DNA of 64,000 nucleotides from positions 1 through 64,000 of the forward strand of contig JAOABY010000004.1 of assembly GCA_026418115.1 (NCBI GenBank). The letters are read 5' to 3'. Position 1 is the first letter of the stretch; each line of letters starts with the position of its first letter. The position numbers and the translations under genes were made by a program. This document shows, piece after piece, positions 18,498 through 26,605 of this stretch. Under the pieces are notes generated by a model. It did no database searches. It saw only the letters and a program-made list of their open reading frames with translations, and had not been told where the DNA came from. This DNA comes from Spirochaetaceae bacterium. GTDB taxonomy: Bacteria > Spirochaetota > Spirochaetia > Treponematales > Rectinemataceae.

Positions 18498-19058
18498 TTA
18501 TTTCCTGAAGGGCATGCCAAGCCTGGCGAGAAGGCTCTTCGCCTCCATGTCCGTCTTGGCGGTCGTGACGATCGAGACACTGAGTCCCATGACCTTCTCG
18601 ATCTTGTCGAAGTCGATCTCCGGGAAGATGATCTGTTCGGTAAGACCGAGCGAGTAATTGCCATGGCCATCAAATCCATTGGGATTGACGCCACGGAAAT
18701 CCTTGACACGGGGAAGCGCTACATTCATCAGCCTGTCGAGGAACTCCCACATGTAGTTGCCGCGAAGCGTCACGCGTGCGCCAATCTCCTGGCCCTTGCG
18801 GATCTTGAAATTGGCAATGGATTTCTTTGCCTTTGTCTTGACTGCATGCTGACCAGTGATCGTCTCGAGATCGGTAATGGCAGCATCGAGCATCTTCTTG
18901 TTCTCGCGAGCCTCTCCGACACCCATGGAGACGATGACCTTCACGATGCGCGGGACCTGCATGAAGGAAGAATAGTTGAATTCCTTCTGCAGTTCGGGCG
19001 CGACAGACTCCCTGTAGAGTCTTTTCAGACGGGGTACATAGGTGGTGGTTTCAGCCAT
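18498..19058 (-). CDS. rplE: 50S ribosomal protein L5
   Basis: L5 binds 5S rRNA in the central protuberance. The track ORF extends upstream; the ATG at 19058 ([20 protein letters not shown]) overlaps the rplX stop by one base and gives 186 residues. Segments [19 protein letters not shown] and [20 protein letters not shown] are typical. Confidence 0.97.
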   Translation of the reverse strand: MAETTTYVPRLKRLYRESVAPELQKEFNYSSFMQVPRIVKVIVSMGVGEARENKKMLDAAITDLETITGQHAVKTKAKKSIANFKIRKGQEIGARVTLRGNYMWEFLDRLMNVALPRVKDFRGVNPNGFDGHGNYSLGLTEQIIFPEIDFDKIEKVMGLSVSIVTTAKTDMEAKSLLARLGMPFRK

Positions 19059-19378
19059 CAGAGGACCTCCCCGCATTTGCGGCATACCCGCTTCTTTACA
19101 TCGCCTTCTACCTTATAGCCGATGCGTACGGGCTTATTGCACTTCCTGCACACGATCATCACATTGGAAATGTGGATCGGAGCTTCGATTTCCACGATGC
19201 CGCCACGGTCGGTCTGAGAGCGCTTGCGCATGGCCTTCTTGACCATGTTGATGCCCTCGATGATGACACGTCCCTTCTCGCGGTCGATCTTGAGAATCTT
19301 GCCCTGTTTGCCCTTATCCTTGCCGGCTATGACCTGGACAAGGTCTTCTTTCCGAAGCTTGTACTTCACGTTGGCCAT
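19058..19378 (-). CDS. rplX: 50S ribosomal protein L24
   Basis: L24 starts large-subunit assembly. The 106-residue protein has the KOW motif [20 protein letters not shown] at its N-terminus, followed by [17 protein letters not shown]. Its C-terminus also has two CxxC pairs (CRKC twice), a small zinc-ribbon-like pattern found in many bacterial L24 proteins. Confidence 0.96.
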   Translation of the reverse strand: MANVKYKLRKEDLVQVIAGKDKGKQGKILKIDREKGRVIIEGINMVKKAMRKRSQTDRGGIVEIEAPIHISNVMIVCRKCNKPVRIGYKVEGDVKKRVCRKCGEVL

Positions 19379-19388
19379 ACCTTACTCC

Positions 19389-19757
19389 TCAAAGGACCTC
19401 GGGGGCGAGCGAGACGATCTTCATGAAATCCTTCTCGCGCAGCTCGCGCGCGACCGGCCCGAAAATGCGCTTGCCTTTCGGGTTCTTGTTCGCGTCGATG
19501 ATGACACATGCATTGTCGTCAAAACGAATGTAGGTGCCGTCAGGTCTCTTGTATTCCTTGTGCGTCCGCACAATAACCGCCTTCTCGACGGATCCTTTCT
19601 TGATCGCCGAATTGGGCAGGGCGGTCTTGACGGCGACGACGATGATGTCGCCGACGGTCGCATACCTGCGCCTTGTACCGCCCAGAACCTTGATGCACTG
19701 AACAGTCTTGGCACCGGAGTTGTCGGCGACCGTGAGCATGCTCTCAACCTGAATCAT
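19389..19757 (-). CDS. rplN: 50S ribosomal protein L14
   Basis: L14 forms part of the bridge to the 30S subunit. The 122-residue sequence has [20 protein letters not shown] and the C-terminal [20 protein letters not shown], both diagnostic. It lies between rpsQ and rplX. Confidence 0.97.
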   Translation of the reverse strand: MIQVESMLTVADNSGAKTVQCIKVLGGTRRRYATVGDIIVVAVKTALPNSAIKKGSVEKAVIVRTHKEYKRPDGTYIRFDDNACVIIDANKNPKGKRIFGPVARELREKDFMKIVSLAPEVL

Positions 19758-19773
19758 AGTTCTCCCCCGCTCG

Positions 19774-20046
19774 TTATTTCGCCCGTTCGACGATTTCGAC
19801 CAGTCTCCAGCGCTTCTCGCGCGAGAGCGGCCTGCACTCCACCACGCGCACAGTGTCGCCGACGTGCGCCTCGTTGTTCTCGTCGTGGGCCTTCACCCGT
19901 TTGGTCTTGTTCACATACTTCTTGTACAGAGGGTGCAGCTTGCGCATGACGATCTCGACGACGATGGTTTTGTCCATCTTGTCGGAAACCACGACGCCCT
20001 GCAGTACGAGCTTGCCCTCAGTCATTTTCTGGATATTCGCGTCCAC
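19774..20046 (-). CDS. rpsQ: 30S ribosomal protein S17
   Basis: S17 binds helix 11 of 16S rRNA. The product has [20 protein letters not shown] and [20 protein letters not shown]. The track uses a TTG at 20052, only one or two bases after AGGAG. The GTG at 20046 has a normal seven-base spacing and gives 90 residues, so I prefer it. Confidence 0.94.
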   Translation of the reverse strand: MDANIQKMTEGKLVLQGVVVSDKMDKTIVVEIVMRKLHPLYKKYVNKTKRVKAHDENNEAHVGDTVRVVECRPLSREKRWRLVEIVERAK

Positions 20047-20064
20047 GTTCAATCTCCTGAAGGA

Positions 20065-20271
20065 CTATGCCTTCTCTGCGAGGCTCTTCCGCTTGGCCTC
20101 GGCGATCCTGGTCTCGATCCGCGCAATCTGGCGGCGGAGATTCCGCTTCTCCAGCGGGTTCTCGACATGGCCGACCACCATCTGGAAGCGGAGATCGAAA
20201 TACTTCTTCCTGAGCTCCTCACGCTTCACGAGCAGCTCTTCAAGCTTCATGTCCTTGAATGAATTCTTCAT
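20065..20271 (-). CDS. rpmC: 50S ribosomal protein L29
   Basis: This small two-helix protein lies at the tunnel exit where nascent-chain factors dock. The ATG at 20271 (MKNSFKDMKLEELLVKREEL) follows GGAG by eight bases, while the track start is a GTG within the rplP stop region. The 68-residue length and the LRFQMVVGHVENPLEKRNLR core fit L29. Confidence 0.94.
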   Translation of the reverse strand: MKNSFKDMKLEELLVKREELRKKYFDLRFQMVVGHVENPLEKRNLRRQIARIETRIAEAKRKSLAEKA

Positions 20272-20276
20272 GGCGA

Positions 20277-20693
20277 TCACTCCATTTCCCCGCGGACCAC
20301 AAACTTGGTCTTGACGGGGAGTTTCGAGCCGGCGAGCCTCATGGCCTCTTCAGCTGTCTTGGCATCGACGCCGGCAAGCTCGAACAGCATGGTTCCGGGC
20401 TTGACGACCGCCACCCAGTACTCGGGACCTGGTTTTCCACGACCCATTCGGGTTTCGGCTGGTTTCTTCGAGTACGGCTTGTCCGGGAAGATGCGGATCC
20501 ACATCTTGCCGCCTCTTTTGATGAACCTGTTGATCGCGATTCGCGCTGCCTCGATCTGGCGATTGGTGATCCAGTGTGGCTCGAGGCTCATCAGACCGAA
20601 CTCACCGAACGCGACGGTGTTGCCGGAGTGGGCTTCACCGTGGATGCGGCCGCGCTGCTGCTTTCTATACTTGACTCTCTTCGGTATAAGCAT
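20277..20693 (-). CDS. rplP: 50S ribosomal protein L16
   Basis: L16 helps position A-site tRNA in the large subunit. The 138-residue protein starts [20 protein letters not shown] and has [20 protein letters not shown], both diagnostic. It lies 11 bases after rpsC. Confidence 0.97.
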   Translation of the reverse strand: MLIPKRVKYRKQQRGRIHGEAHSGNTVAFGEFGLMSLEPHWITNRQIEAARIAINRFIKRGGKMWIRIFPDKPYSKKPAETRMGRGKPGPEYWVAVVKPGTMLFELAGVDAKTAEEAMRLAGSKLPVKTKFVVRGEME

Positions 20694-20704
20694 GGTTCAG
20701 CTCC

Positions 20705-21490
20705 TTACTCCGCCCTCGACTGCCTGGACTCGCCACGGGGAGCTTCTCTGCGTTCGCGGCGCTCTCTGCGCTCCTGGCCACCTTCCCTGCGCTCTTCACC
20801 TGAGAATTCACGGCGAGTCTTGCGGGCGAGCTGGCCGGCGTCTTCGTTCTTGTCCTGCGAGTAGACCATACCCTGATAGATCCATACCTTGACACCGATC
20901 TTGCCAAAGGTGGTGTTGGCCTCGGCAAAGCCGTAGTCGATATCCGCTCTCAGGGTGTGAAGAGGAATCCGGCCTTCCTTGAGCTCCTCGGTGCGAGACA
21001 TATCAGCTCCACCAAGGCGTCCCGAAAGACGGACCTTGCAGCCCTGGGCTCCACCCTTCAGCGCGTTCTGGATAGCCATCTTCATGGCTCTGCGGAAGGA
21101 TTGGCGATTCTCGAGCTGGCGGGCGATGTTCTGCGCCACAATCTGGGCATTGGTATCGACCTTCTTGACCTCCTTGATCTTGACCTGCAGTTTCTTCTGG
21201 GTGATTTTCTGCAGTTCGGAGGTGATCTTGTCGATATTCGCACCCTTCTGACCAATCAGTACGCCAGGGCGAGCGGTATGGATAGACACCGTGACGCGCT
21301 CGGGATGGCGCACAATTTCCACTTCCGAAATATCAGCCTGTCTGGTTTCGGGCAGCTCGAGAAGCCGGCGGCGAAGCGCAAGATCCTCATGGAGGGTCTT
21401 GGCATATTCGCGGGGTTCGACATACCAGCGCGAGCTCCAGGTTTTATTGATTCCGATTCTGAGCCCGATAGGATTTACTTTCTGACCCAC
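20705..21490 (-). CDS. rpsC: 30S ribosomal protein S3 with long charged C-terminal tail
   Basis: S3 lines the mRNA entry channel. The true start is the GTG at 21490, eight bases after GGAGG and just past the rplV stop, reading [20 protein letters not shown]. The KH domain segment [20 protein letters not shown] and the C-terminal domain [20 protein letters not shown] are intact. About 35 residues of Arg/Glu-rich repeats ([11 protein letters not shown]) extend the C-terminus, giving 261 residues compared with about 210-235 usually. Confidence 0.96.
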   Translation of the reverse strand: MGQKVNPIGLRIGINKTWSSRWYVEPREYAKTLHEDLALRRRLLELPETRQADISEVEIVRHPERVTVSIHTARPGVLIGQKGANIDKITSELQKITQKKLQVKIKEVKKVDTNAQIVAQNIARQLENRQSFRRAMKMAIQNALKGGAQGCKVRLSGRLGGADMSRTEELKEGRIPLHTLRADIDYGFAEANTTFGKIGVKVWIYQGMVYSQDKNEDAGQLARKTRREFSGEERREGGQERRERRERREAPRGESRQSRAE

Positions 21491-21491
21491 C

Positions 21492-21860
21492 TTACGCCTC
21501 CGTCTTCTTGCCGATTTCGTCGACAATGCACGAGATGTGGCACATGCGCCTGAGCTGCATATCTGCCCTGCCGCGCGCGCGGAACCACACTCTCTTGAGC
21601 CTCGGACCCTCATCGATCCTGAGCTCCTTCACATAGAGCATGTCCTCGCCAAGCTTCCTGTTCTGATGGAGCGCATTCGCTGCTGCAGATGCGACTACCT
21701 TGCGGATCAGACGGGCACCCTTGTGGGGCATGTTCTCAAGGATCGCCATTGCTTCGGTGTAAGGCTTGGCGCGCACCAGATCGGCGACGGGGCGCACCTT
21801 GAACGGCGAAGCAATCAGCCATTTGGAAACGGCTCTGTAGCCTTTGGTTTTTTCCGCCAT
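21492..21860 (-). CDS. rplV: 50S ribosomal protein L22
   Basis: L22 lines the peptide exit tunnel with an extended loop. The start [20 protein letters not shown] at 21860 gives 122 residues; the track start runs back into rpsS. The C-terminal loop [20 protein letters not shown] is typical. One base separates its stop from the rpsC GTG. Confidence 0.96.
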   Translation of the reverse strand: MAEKTKGYRAVSKWLIASPFKVRPVADLVRAKPYTEAMAILENMPHKGARLIRKVVASAAANALHQNRKLGEDMLYVKELRIDEGPRLKRVWFRARGRADMQLRRMCHISCIVDEIGKKTEA

Positions 21861-21870
21861 TGCAGCACCC

Positions 21871-22152
21871 CTATTTCTTGCCGGCTTTCTTGTCGCTGCC
21901 TGCATGACCGCGGAACGTGCGGGTGGGAGCGAACTCGCCGAGCTTGTGACCGACGAGGTTCTCCGTCACATAGACAGGAACCCACGTCTTCCCGTTGTAT
22001 ACAGAGATCGTCTGGCCGACCATCTCGGGGATGATCGTCGACGTGCGGGAGTAGGTCTTGATCAGTTTCTTCTCTCCCGCCTTGCTCATCTCGACTACCT
22101 TCTTGTACAGGCTCTTCTCAATGAAGGGCCCCTTCTTAACGGACCTGGACAC
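21871..22152 (-). CDS. rpsS: 30S ribosomal protein S19
   Basis: S19 works with S13 in the 30S head. The 93-residue protein starts at a GTG preceded by GGAG ([20 protein letters not shown]) and ends with [20 protein letters not shown]. It lies between rplB and rplV. Confidence 0.97.
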   Translation of the reverse strand: MSRSVKKGPFIEKSLYKKVVEMSKAGEKKLIKTYSRTSTIIPEMVGQTISVYNGKTWVPVYVTENLVGHKLGEFAPTRTFRGHAGSDKKAGKK

Positions 22153-22169
22153 GGGTTTGCTCCTCTATC

Positions 22170-23000
22170 TCACTTGCGCCGCTTGACAATGAAGCGGCTC
22201 GAAGGCTTGTGCGGATCACGCGTCTTGTAGCCCTTCGCCGGCTGTCCCCACGGAGATACAGGCTGTTTGTATCCCTTGCCTCGTCCCTCACCACCACCAT
22301 GCGGGTGGTCGACAGGGTTCATGACGGTACCGCGGACTGTCGGTCTGATACCGAGCCAGCGAGTGCGACCGGCCTTGCCGATGCGCTCGTTCATATGCTC
22401 GTCATTGCCAACCTGACCGATGGTAGCCATGCATTTCTTGAATACCATGCGCTGCTCGCCGGAAGGCAGCTTGAGTACGACATAGTCGCCTTCCTGTGCA
22501 GCGATCAGAGCGCTGACACCTGCAGCGCGAGCAAGCTGGCCGCCCTTGCCGAGGGTAAGCTCGACATTGTGGACGGTGAAACCAACCGGAATCCGCTCCA
22601 GAGGAAGGGCATTGCCCACAACGGCAGGAGCATCGGGGCCGGAAAGCACGGTCTGCCCGACCTGCAGCCCCTTGGGAGCCAGAATGTAGCGCTTCTCGCC
22701 ATCCACATAGGTGATGAGCGCAATGTTCGCACTGCGGTTTGGATCGTACTCTATGCTGGTTACCTTGCCGGGAACACCAAACTTGTCACGGCGGAAATCG
22801 ATAATCCTGTATCTGCGCTTGTGACCGCCGCCATGGTGGCGCACCGAGATTCTTCCATTGGATGCACGACCGCCGGTGCTCTTCTTGCCTCTGGTGAGCG
22901 ATTTGACCGGATTGCTCTCGTTCGAGGTGATCTCTTCGTTGATCACCTGCACGCGATGGCGAAGTCCGGGCGTTATAGGTCTGAAAGTCCTGATTGCCAT
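22170..23000 (-). CDS. rplB: 50S ribosomal protein L2
   Basis: L2 is needed for subunit joining and the peptidyl-transferase centre. The 276-residue protein has [20 protein letters not shown] near the N-terminus and the signature [20 protein letters not shown] near residue 220. It lies between rplW and rpsS. Confidence 0.98.
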   Translation of the reverse strand: MAIRTFRPITPGLRHRVQVINEEITSNESNPVKSLTRGKKSTGGRASNGRISVRHHGGGHKRRYRIIDFRRDKFGVPGKVTSIEYDPNRSANIALITYVDGEKRYILAPKGLQVGQTVLSGPDAPAVVGNALPLERIPVGFTVHNVELTLGKGGQLARAAGVSALIAAQEGDYVVLKLPSGEQRMVFKKCMATIGQVGNDEHMNERIGKAGRTRWLGIRPTVRGTVMNPVDHPHGGGEGRGKGYKQPVSPWGQPAKGYKTRDPHKPSSRFIVKRRK

Positions 23001-23018
23001 ACTAACCTCTCACTTCCT

Positions 23019-23303
23019 TCATGCGCCTTCGAACACCCTGATCGTCTCGCCCTTCTGGAGCCGGACAATCGCCTTCTTCCACTCCGCGGTGCGGCCGGGC
23101 CTGCCACGGAGTCTCTTGGGCTTGGACGTCACATTGATCACGCGGCATGCAACAGGATGCACATTGAAAAGCTTTGCCACCGCCTCCATGATCATCGGCT
23201 TGGTCGCCCTCGAGTCGACCTTGAACACATACTGGCCGCTCTCGCGGAGAATATTGCTCTTCTCGGAGAGCACGGGCTCAATCAGAATCGAATTGTATTC
23301 CAT
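23019..23303 (-). CDS. rplW: 50S ribosomal protein L23
   Basis: L23 is the docking site for trigger factor and SRP at the tunnel exit. The 94-residue sequence has NSILIEPVLSEKSNILRESG and KLFNVHPVACRVINVTSKPK. Two bases separate it from the rplD stop. Confidence 0.96.
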   Translation of the reverse strand: MEYNSILIEPVLSEKSNILRESGQYVFKVDSRATKPMIMEAVAKLFNVHPVACRVINVTSKPKRLRGRPGRTAEWKKAIVRLQKGETIRVFEGA

Positions 23304-23305
23304 GG

Positions 23306-23953
23306 TCAGCGCTCCTCTGCCGTGCCGGCATACATCTCGTTGAGCTTCCGGGAAGCGCTCTCGAGCACCACTACCTTGCGCGCATAGAACAGATCGTGCG
23401 CGCGCAGCCTGTTGTAGCTGAGATAGCTCAGCCAGGGCACGTTCTTGGCAGCACGCTTGATCATCGGATCGTCATCCTTGAGGATGAGCACCGTGCGCAC
23501 GGGGTTCTTGAGATCCACGACGCTTGACAGGGCCTTGAGCAGATCCCTTGTCTTGCCGGACTCGACGGTAAAATCTTCAATAATCGAAAGAAGCCCTTCC
23601 TGCGCCTTCAGGCTGAGAATGGTCTTCATCGAAAGCCTCTTTGCCTTTTTAGGGATCGCATAGGAGTAATCCCTGGGCTTGGGGCCGAAACTGATGCCGC
23701 CGCCGACATAGATGTTTGACTTCGTATCGCCATGGCGGGCACGACCGGTACCCTTCTGGGCATAAGGCCTGCGGTTGGTTCCGTGAACCTCACCTCTGTC
23801 CTTGGTAGAGGCTGTTCCCACACGAGCATTGGCAAGCTCGTTGGTAACGGCGTACCAGATTACATCCTCATTGATCGGCAACCCGAAGACGGCATCGGAC
23901 AGCTCAACAGTTCTGAGCTCTTTCCCGTCCAGGGAAATCACTTTGCCTTCCAT
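23306..23953 (-). CDS. rplD: 50S ribosomal protein L4
   Basis: L4 lines the exit tunnel and in some bacteria also attenuates the S10 operon. The start at 23953 (MEGKVISLDGKELRTVELSD) follows AGGA; the track ORF begins inside rplC. The extended loop RPYAQKGTGRARHGDTKSNI is intact. The product has 215 residues. Confidence 0.96.
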   Translation of the reverse strand: MEGKVISLDGKELRTVELSDAVFGLPINEDVIWYAVTNELANARVGTASTKDRGEVHGTNRRPYAQKGTGRARHGDTKSNIYVGGGISFGPKPRDYSYAIPKKAKRLSMKTILSLKAQEGLLSIIEDFTVESGKTRDLLKALSSVVDLKNPVRTVLILKDDDPMIKRAAKNVPWLSYLSYNRLRAHDLFYARKVVVLESASRKLNEMYAGTAEER

Positions 23954-23967
23954 ACAGTCCTCCGCCT

Positions 23968-24591
23968 TCAGCTCTTCTTGATGGCCTTGCGAAGAATCAC
24001 ATCGCAATTCCTCGGTCCGGGGAGCGCCCCGCGGATCAGCACAAGGCCCTTTTCGGGATCCACACGCACAACCTTGAGATTCTGCACCGTCACGCGCTCA
24101 TTACCCATATGGCCGGGCATCTTTACATTCTTGAAGGTATGGTGCGGATAGGTTCGGTTACCGGTGGATCCAGGCTCGCGATGGAACTTGGAACCATGCG
24201 TCGCGCGACCGCCGCCAAAATTCCAGCGCTTCATGACGCCCTGGAAACCCTTTCCCTTCGATCTGGCGATCACATCGACAAACCTGACACCTTCGAGAAC
24301 CGATGCATCGATCTTTTCACCAACCTGCACATCCTTCTCGAAGTCCCTGAACTCGCGCAGAATCCTCGTCGGCGCGATACCTTCCGGGAACTGGCCGGCG
24401 TATGGTTTGGTCACACGAGACTTCTTTGCCTCGTACACACCCACGACCACGGCGTTGTACCCGTCCTGATCGGCGGTCTTCTTTGAGACCACCACGTTGG
24501 GGACAACCTGTACGACGGTGACAGGAACTACCTTTCCCGTCTCGTCGAACACCTGGGTCATCCCGATCTTCTTACCGATTACTCCGATCAT
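23968..24591 (-). CDS. rplC: 50S ribosomal protein L3
   Basis: L3 reaches into the peptidyl-transferase centre. The 207-residue protein starts MIGVIGKKIGMTQVFDETGK and contains the signature FGGGRATHGSKFHREPGSTG. It lies 81 bases after rpsJ and 14 before rplD. Confidence 0.97.
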   Translation of the reverse strand: MIGVIGKKIGMTQVFDETGKVVPVTVVQVVPNVVVSKKTADQDGYNAVVVGVYEAKKSRVTKPYAGQFPEGIAPTRILREFRDFEKDVQVGEKIDASVLEGVRFVDVIARSKGKGFQGVMKRWNFGGGRATHGSKFHREPGSTGNRTYPHHTFKNVKMPGHMGNERVTVQNLKVVRVDPEKGLVLIRGALPGPRNCDVILRKAIKKS

Positions 24592-24672
24592 TCGGTACTC
24601 CTGCGTTGAACGCTTCCGGCACGAAACCGGGCGTTACAGCATTTTCCAGAACCCCGTTACTACGAACAGGGA

Positions 24673-24978
24673 TCACTGCTTGATTTCGACATCGATGCCG
24701 GCAGGCAGTTCGAGCTTCATCAGCGCATCCATCACATCAGGGGTCGGATCGAGAATGTCGATCAGACGCTTGTGCGTGCGCATTTCAAACTGCTCCCTGC
24801 TTTTCTTGTGCACGTGTGGAGACCTCAGCACCGTAAACTTGTTGATTCTGGTAGGAAGAGGCACAGGTCCTGAAACCTTGGCACCCGCCTGCTGAACCGT
24901 CTTCACGATGCTTCTGGCGCTCTCGTCCACGAGACGCACATCGAACCCTCTGAGCCTGACTCGGATTCTGTCTTTCAT
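24673..24978 (-). CDS. rpsJ: 30S ribosomal protein S10 (NusE)
   Basis: S10 acts in the 30S head and with NusB/NusG in antitermination. The true start is the ATG at 24978 after GGAGGAAAG ([20 protein letters not shown]), giving 101 residues. The track ORF adds 49 spurious residues from the leader. [20 protein letters not shown] is diagnostic. It heads the S10 gene set after the tuf terminator. Confidence 0.97.
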   Translation of the reverse strand: MKDRIRVRLRGFDVRLVDESARSIVKTVQQAGAKVSGPVPLPTRINKFTVLRSPHVHKKSREQFEMRTHKRLIDILDPTPDVMDALMKLELPAGIDVEIKQ

Positions 24979-25050
24979 CTTTCCTCCAAAGATCTCTTGC
25001 ACTCTTGTCATCGGCCGTACCCAGGCAGGCGCGCCAACAACAGTCAGTGC

Positions 25051-25076
25051 GTGACGGATGATGGGATCCGCCTCAC
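25051..25076 (-). promoter_or_regulatory. Stem-loop in the rpsJ leader
   Basis: On the minus strand GTGA and CGGAT pair with ATCCG and TCAC, giving nine pairs with a two-base bulge, about 75 bases upstream of the rpsJ start and downstream of the tuf terminator. It could be a leader control element of the S10 genes. I find no convincing sigma-70 promoter in this 207-base gap. Confidence 0.3.
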
Positions 25077-25096
25077 GGTGCCTACTGCACCCATCA

Positions 25097-25128
25097 CAAA
25101 AAAGCGTGCCCCCTATTGAGGGCACGCT
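25097..25128 (-). terminator. Intrinsic terminator of tuf
   Basis: AGCGTGCCC pairs with GGGCACGCT around an eight-base loop and is followed on the minus strand by six T residues. It lies 58 bases after the tuf stop and separates tuf from rpsJ. Confidence 0.88.
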
Positions 25129-25185
25129 ATAGTAGCACCAGACGAATATCTTGTCTAGTGGATCACCACGTCACCACGGCGTGAA

Positions 25186-26376
25186 TTATGCAAGTACCTC
25201 GGTAACCTGGCCGGAAGCGACAGTGCGACCACCTTCACGGATAGCGAACTTGAGTCCCTTCTCCATGGCGATCGGGTAGATCAGCTCGACTTCGATCTCG
25301 GTGTTGTCGCCTGGCATGACCATGTCCTTGCCTTCGGGAAGCTTGACAGTACCGGTGATGTCGGTGGTGCGGAAGTAGAACTGGGGACGATAGCCGGAGA
25401 AGAACGGGCTGTGGCGTCCACCTTCCTCCTTGGAGAGGCAGTAGATCTGACCGCGGAACTTGGTGTGCGGGGTAATGGTTCCCGGCTTTGCAAGAACCTG
25501 ACCGCGCTCAACTTCCTTCTTTTCAATACCGCGCAGGAGACAGCCAATGTTATCACCAGCCTGGCCCTCATCGAGCAGCTTGTTGAACATTTCGACGCCG
25601 GTGACGACCGTTGCTCTCGTCGGCTTGATACCGACGATCTCTACCTGATCGTTCACATGGATGACACCGCGGTCGACACGGCCGGTAACGACAGTACCGC
25701 GACCGGAAATCGAGAACACGTCCTCAATGGGCATGAGGAAGGGCTTGTCGGTGAGGCGCTCGGGATCGGGGAAGAAGCTGTCCATCGCATCAAGGAGGTC
25801 CTGGATGCACTTGGTTGCTTCGGGATTATCCGGCTCGGTCATAGCCTTGAAGGCGGAACCGCGGATGATCGGGGTCTCATCGCCGGGGAAGCCATAGAAC
25901 TTGAGCAGATCGCGCACTTCCTCTTCCACGAGGTCAAGCAGCTCGGGGTCGTCAACAAGGTCAACCTTGTTGAGAAATACCAGAATAGCAGGAACGCCGA
26001 CCTGGCGGGCGAGCAGTACGTGCTCACGGGTCTGGGGCATGACGGAGTCCGGAGCGGACACGACAAGGATAGCACCGTCCATCTGGGCTGCGCCGGTAAT
26101 CATGTTCTTGATGTAGTCGGCGTGTCCGGGGCAGTCGATGTGCGCATAGTGGCGCTTCTCAGACTGATACTCCAGGTGTCGGGTGTTGATGGTGATACCG
26201 CGGGCCTTCTCTTCCGGTGCATTGTCGATATCCTCGTACTTGAGGACCTTGTCACCAAACTTGCGGCCGCAGTACATGGTGATTGCCGCACTGAGCGTGG
26301 TCTTTCCATGGTCGATGTGGCCGATGGTACCAACGTTCATATGCGGTTTGGTACGCTCGAATTTTTCCTTGGCCAT
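25186..26376 (-). CDS. tuf: Translation elongation factor Tu
   Basis: EF-Tu carries aminoacyl-tRNA to the ribosome as a GTP complex. The 396-residue protein has the G1 motif GHIDHGKTT, the G2 region [15 protein letters not shown]3 DCPGHADY and G4 NKVD, followed by the two beta-barrel domains ending [20 protein letters not shown] precedes the ATG. It has its own good promoter upstream and its own terminator downstream, so it can be made independently and abundantly. Confidence 0.98.
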   Translation of the reverse strand: MAKEKFERTKPHMNVGTIGHIDHGKTTLSAAITMYCGRKFGDKVLKYEDIDNAPEEKARGITINTRHLEYQSEKRHYAHIDCPGHADYIKNMITGAAQMDGAILVVSAPDSVMPQTREHVLLARQVGVPAILVFLNKVDLVDDPELLDLVEEEVRDLLKFYGFPGDETPIIRGSAFKAMTEPDNPEATKCIQDLLDAMDSFFPDPERLTDKPFLMPIEDVFSISGRGTVVTGRVDRGVIHVNDQVEIVGIKPTRATVVTGVEMFNKLLDEGQAGDNIGCLLRGIEKKEVERGQVLAKPGTITPHTKFRGQIYCLSKEEGGRHSPFFSGYRPQFYFRTTDITGTVKLPEGKDMVMPGDNTEIEVELIYPIAMEKGLKFAIREGGRTVASGQVTEVLA

Positions 26377-26502
26377 ATGAATCTCCTCCTTGGCTTCGTC
26401 ACCGGCACTTCACAGCAATCACGACCTGACGCTACGAAGACCGTCCGCCGGCATCGATGCCGCCGGATCCTACGCCATGAATATGCTTATTAGGGCTCTC
26501 GG

Positions 26503-26531
26503 ATTATACGAGAACATCAAAAATTGCGCAA
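26503..26531 (-). promoter_or_regulatory. Promoter of tuf
   Basis: On the minus strand TTGCGC is followed after 17 bases by a consensus TATAAT. Transcription would begin near 26496 and leave a leader of about 120 bases. The 229-base gap between EF-G and tuf otherwise shows no gene. Confidence 0.7.
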
Positions 26532-26605
26532 TAGCCCCACCCCACAGCCGCAATGCTCAATCTGGCCGAAAGCAGTGATCAGGAGAGCATGGAGTGTCAA
26601 GGTAT

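Noticed and set aside
22209-23387. 392-residue plus-strand ORF spanning rplB and rplW
   Set aside because: It overlaps two certain ribosomal protein genes on the other strand and has no family features.
25411-26493. 360-residue plus-strand ORF opposite tuf
   Set aside because: It mirrors the highly biased codons of tuf; EF-Tu on the minus strand is unambiguous.
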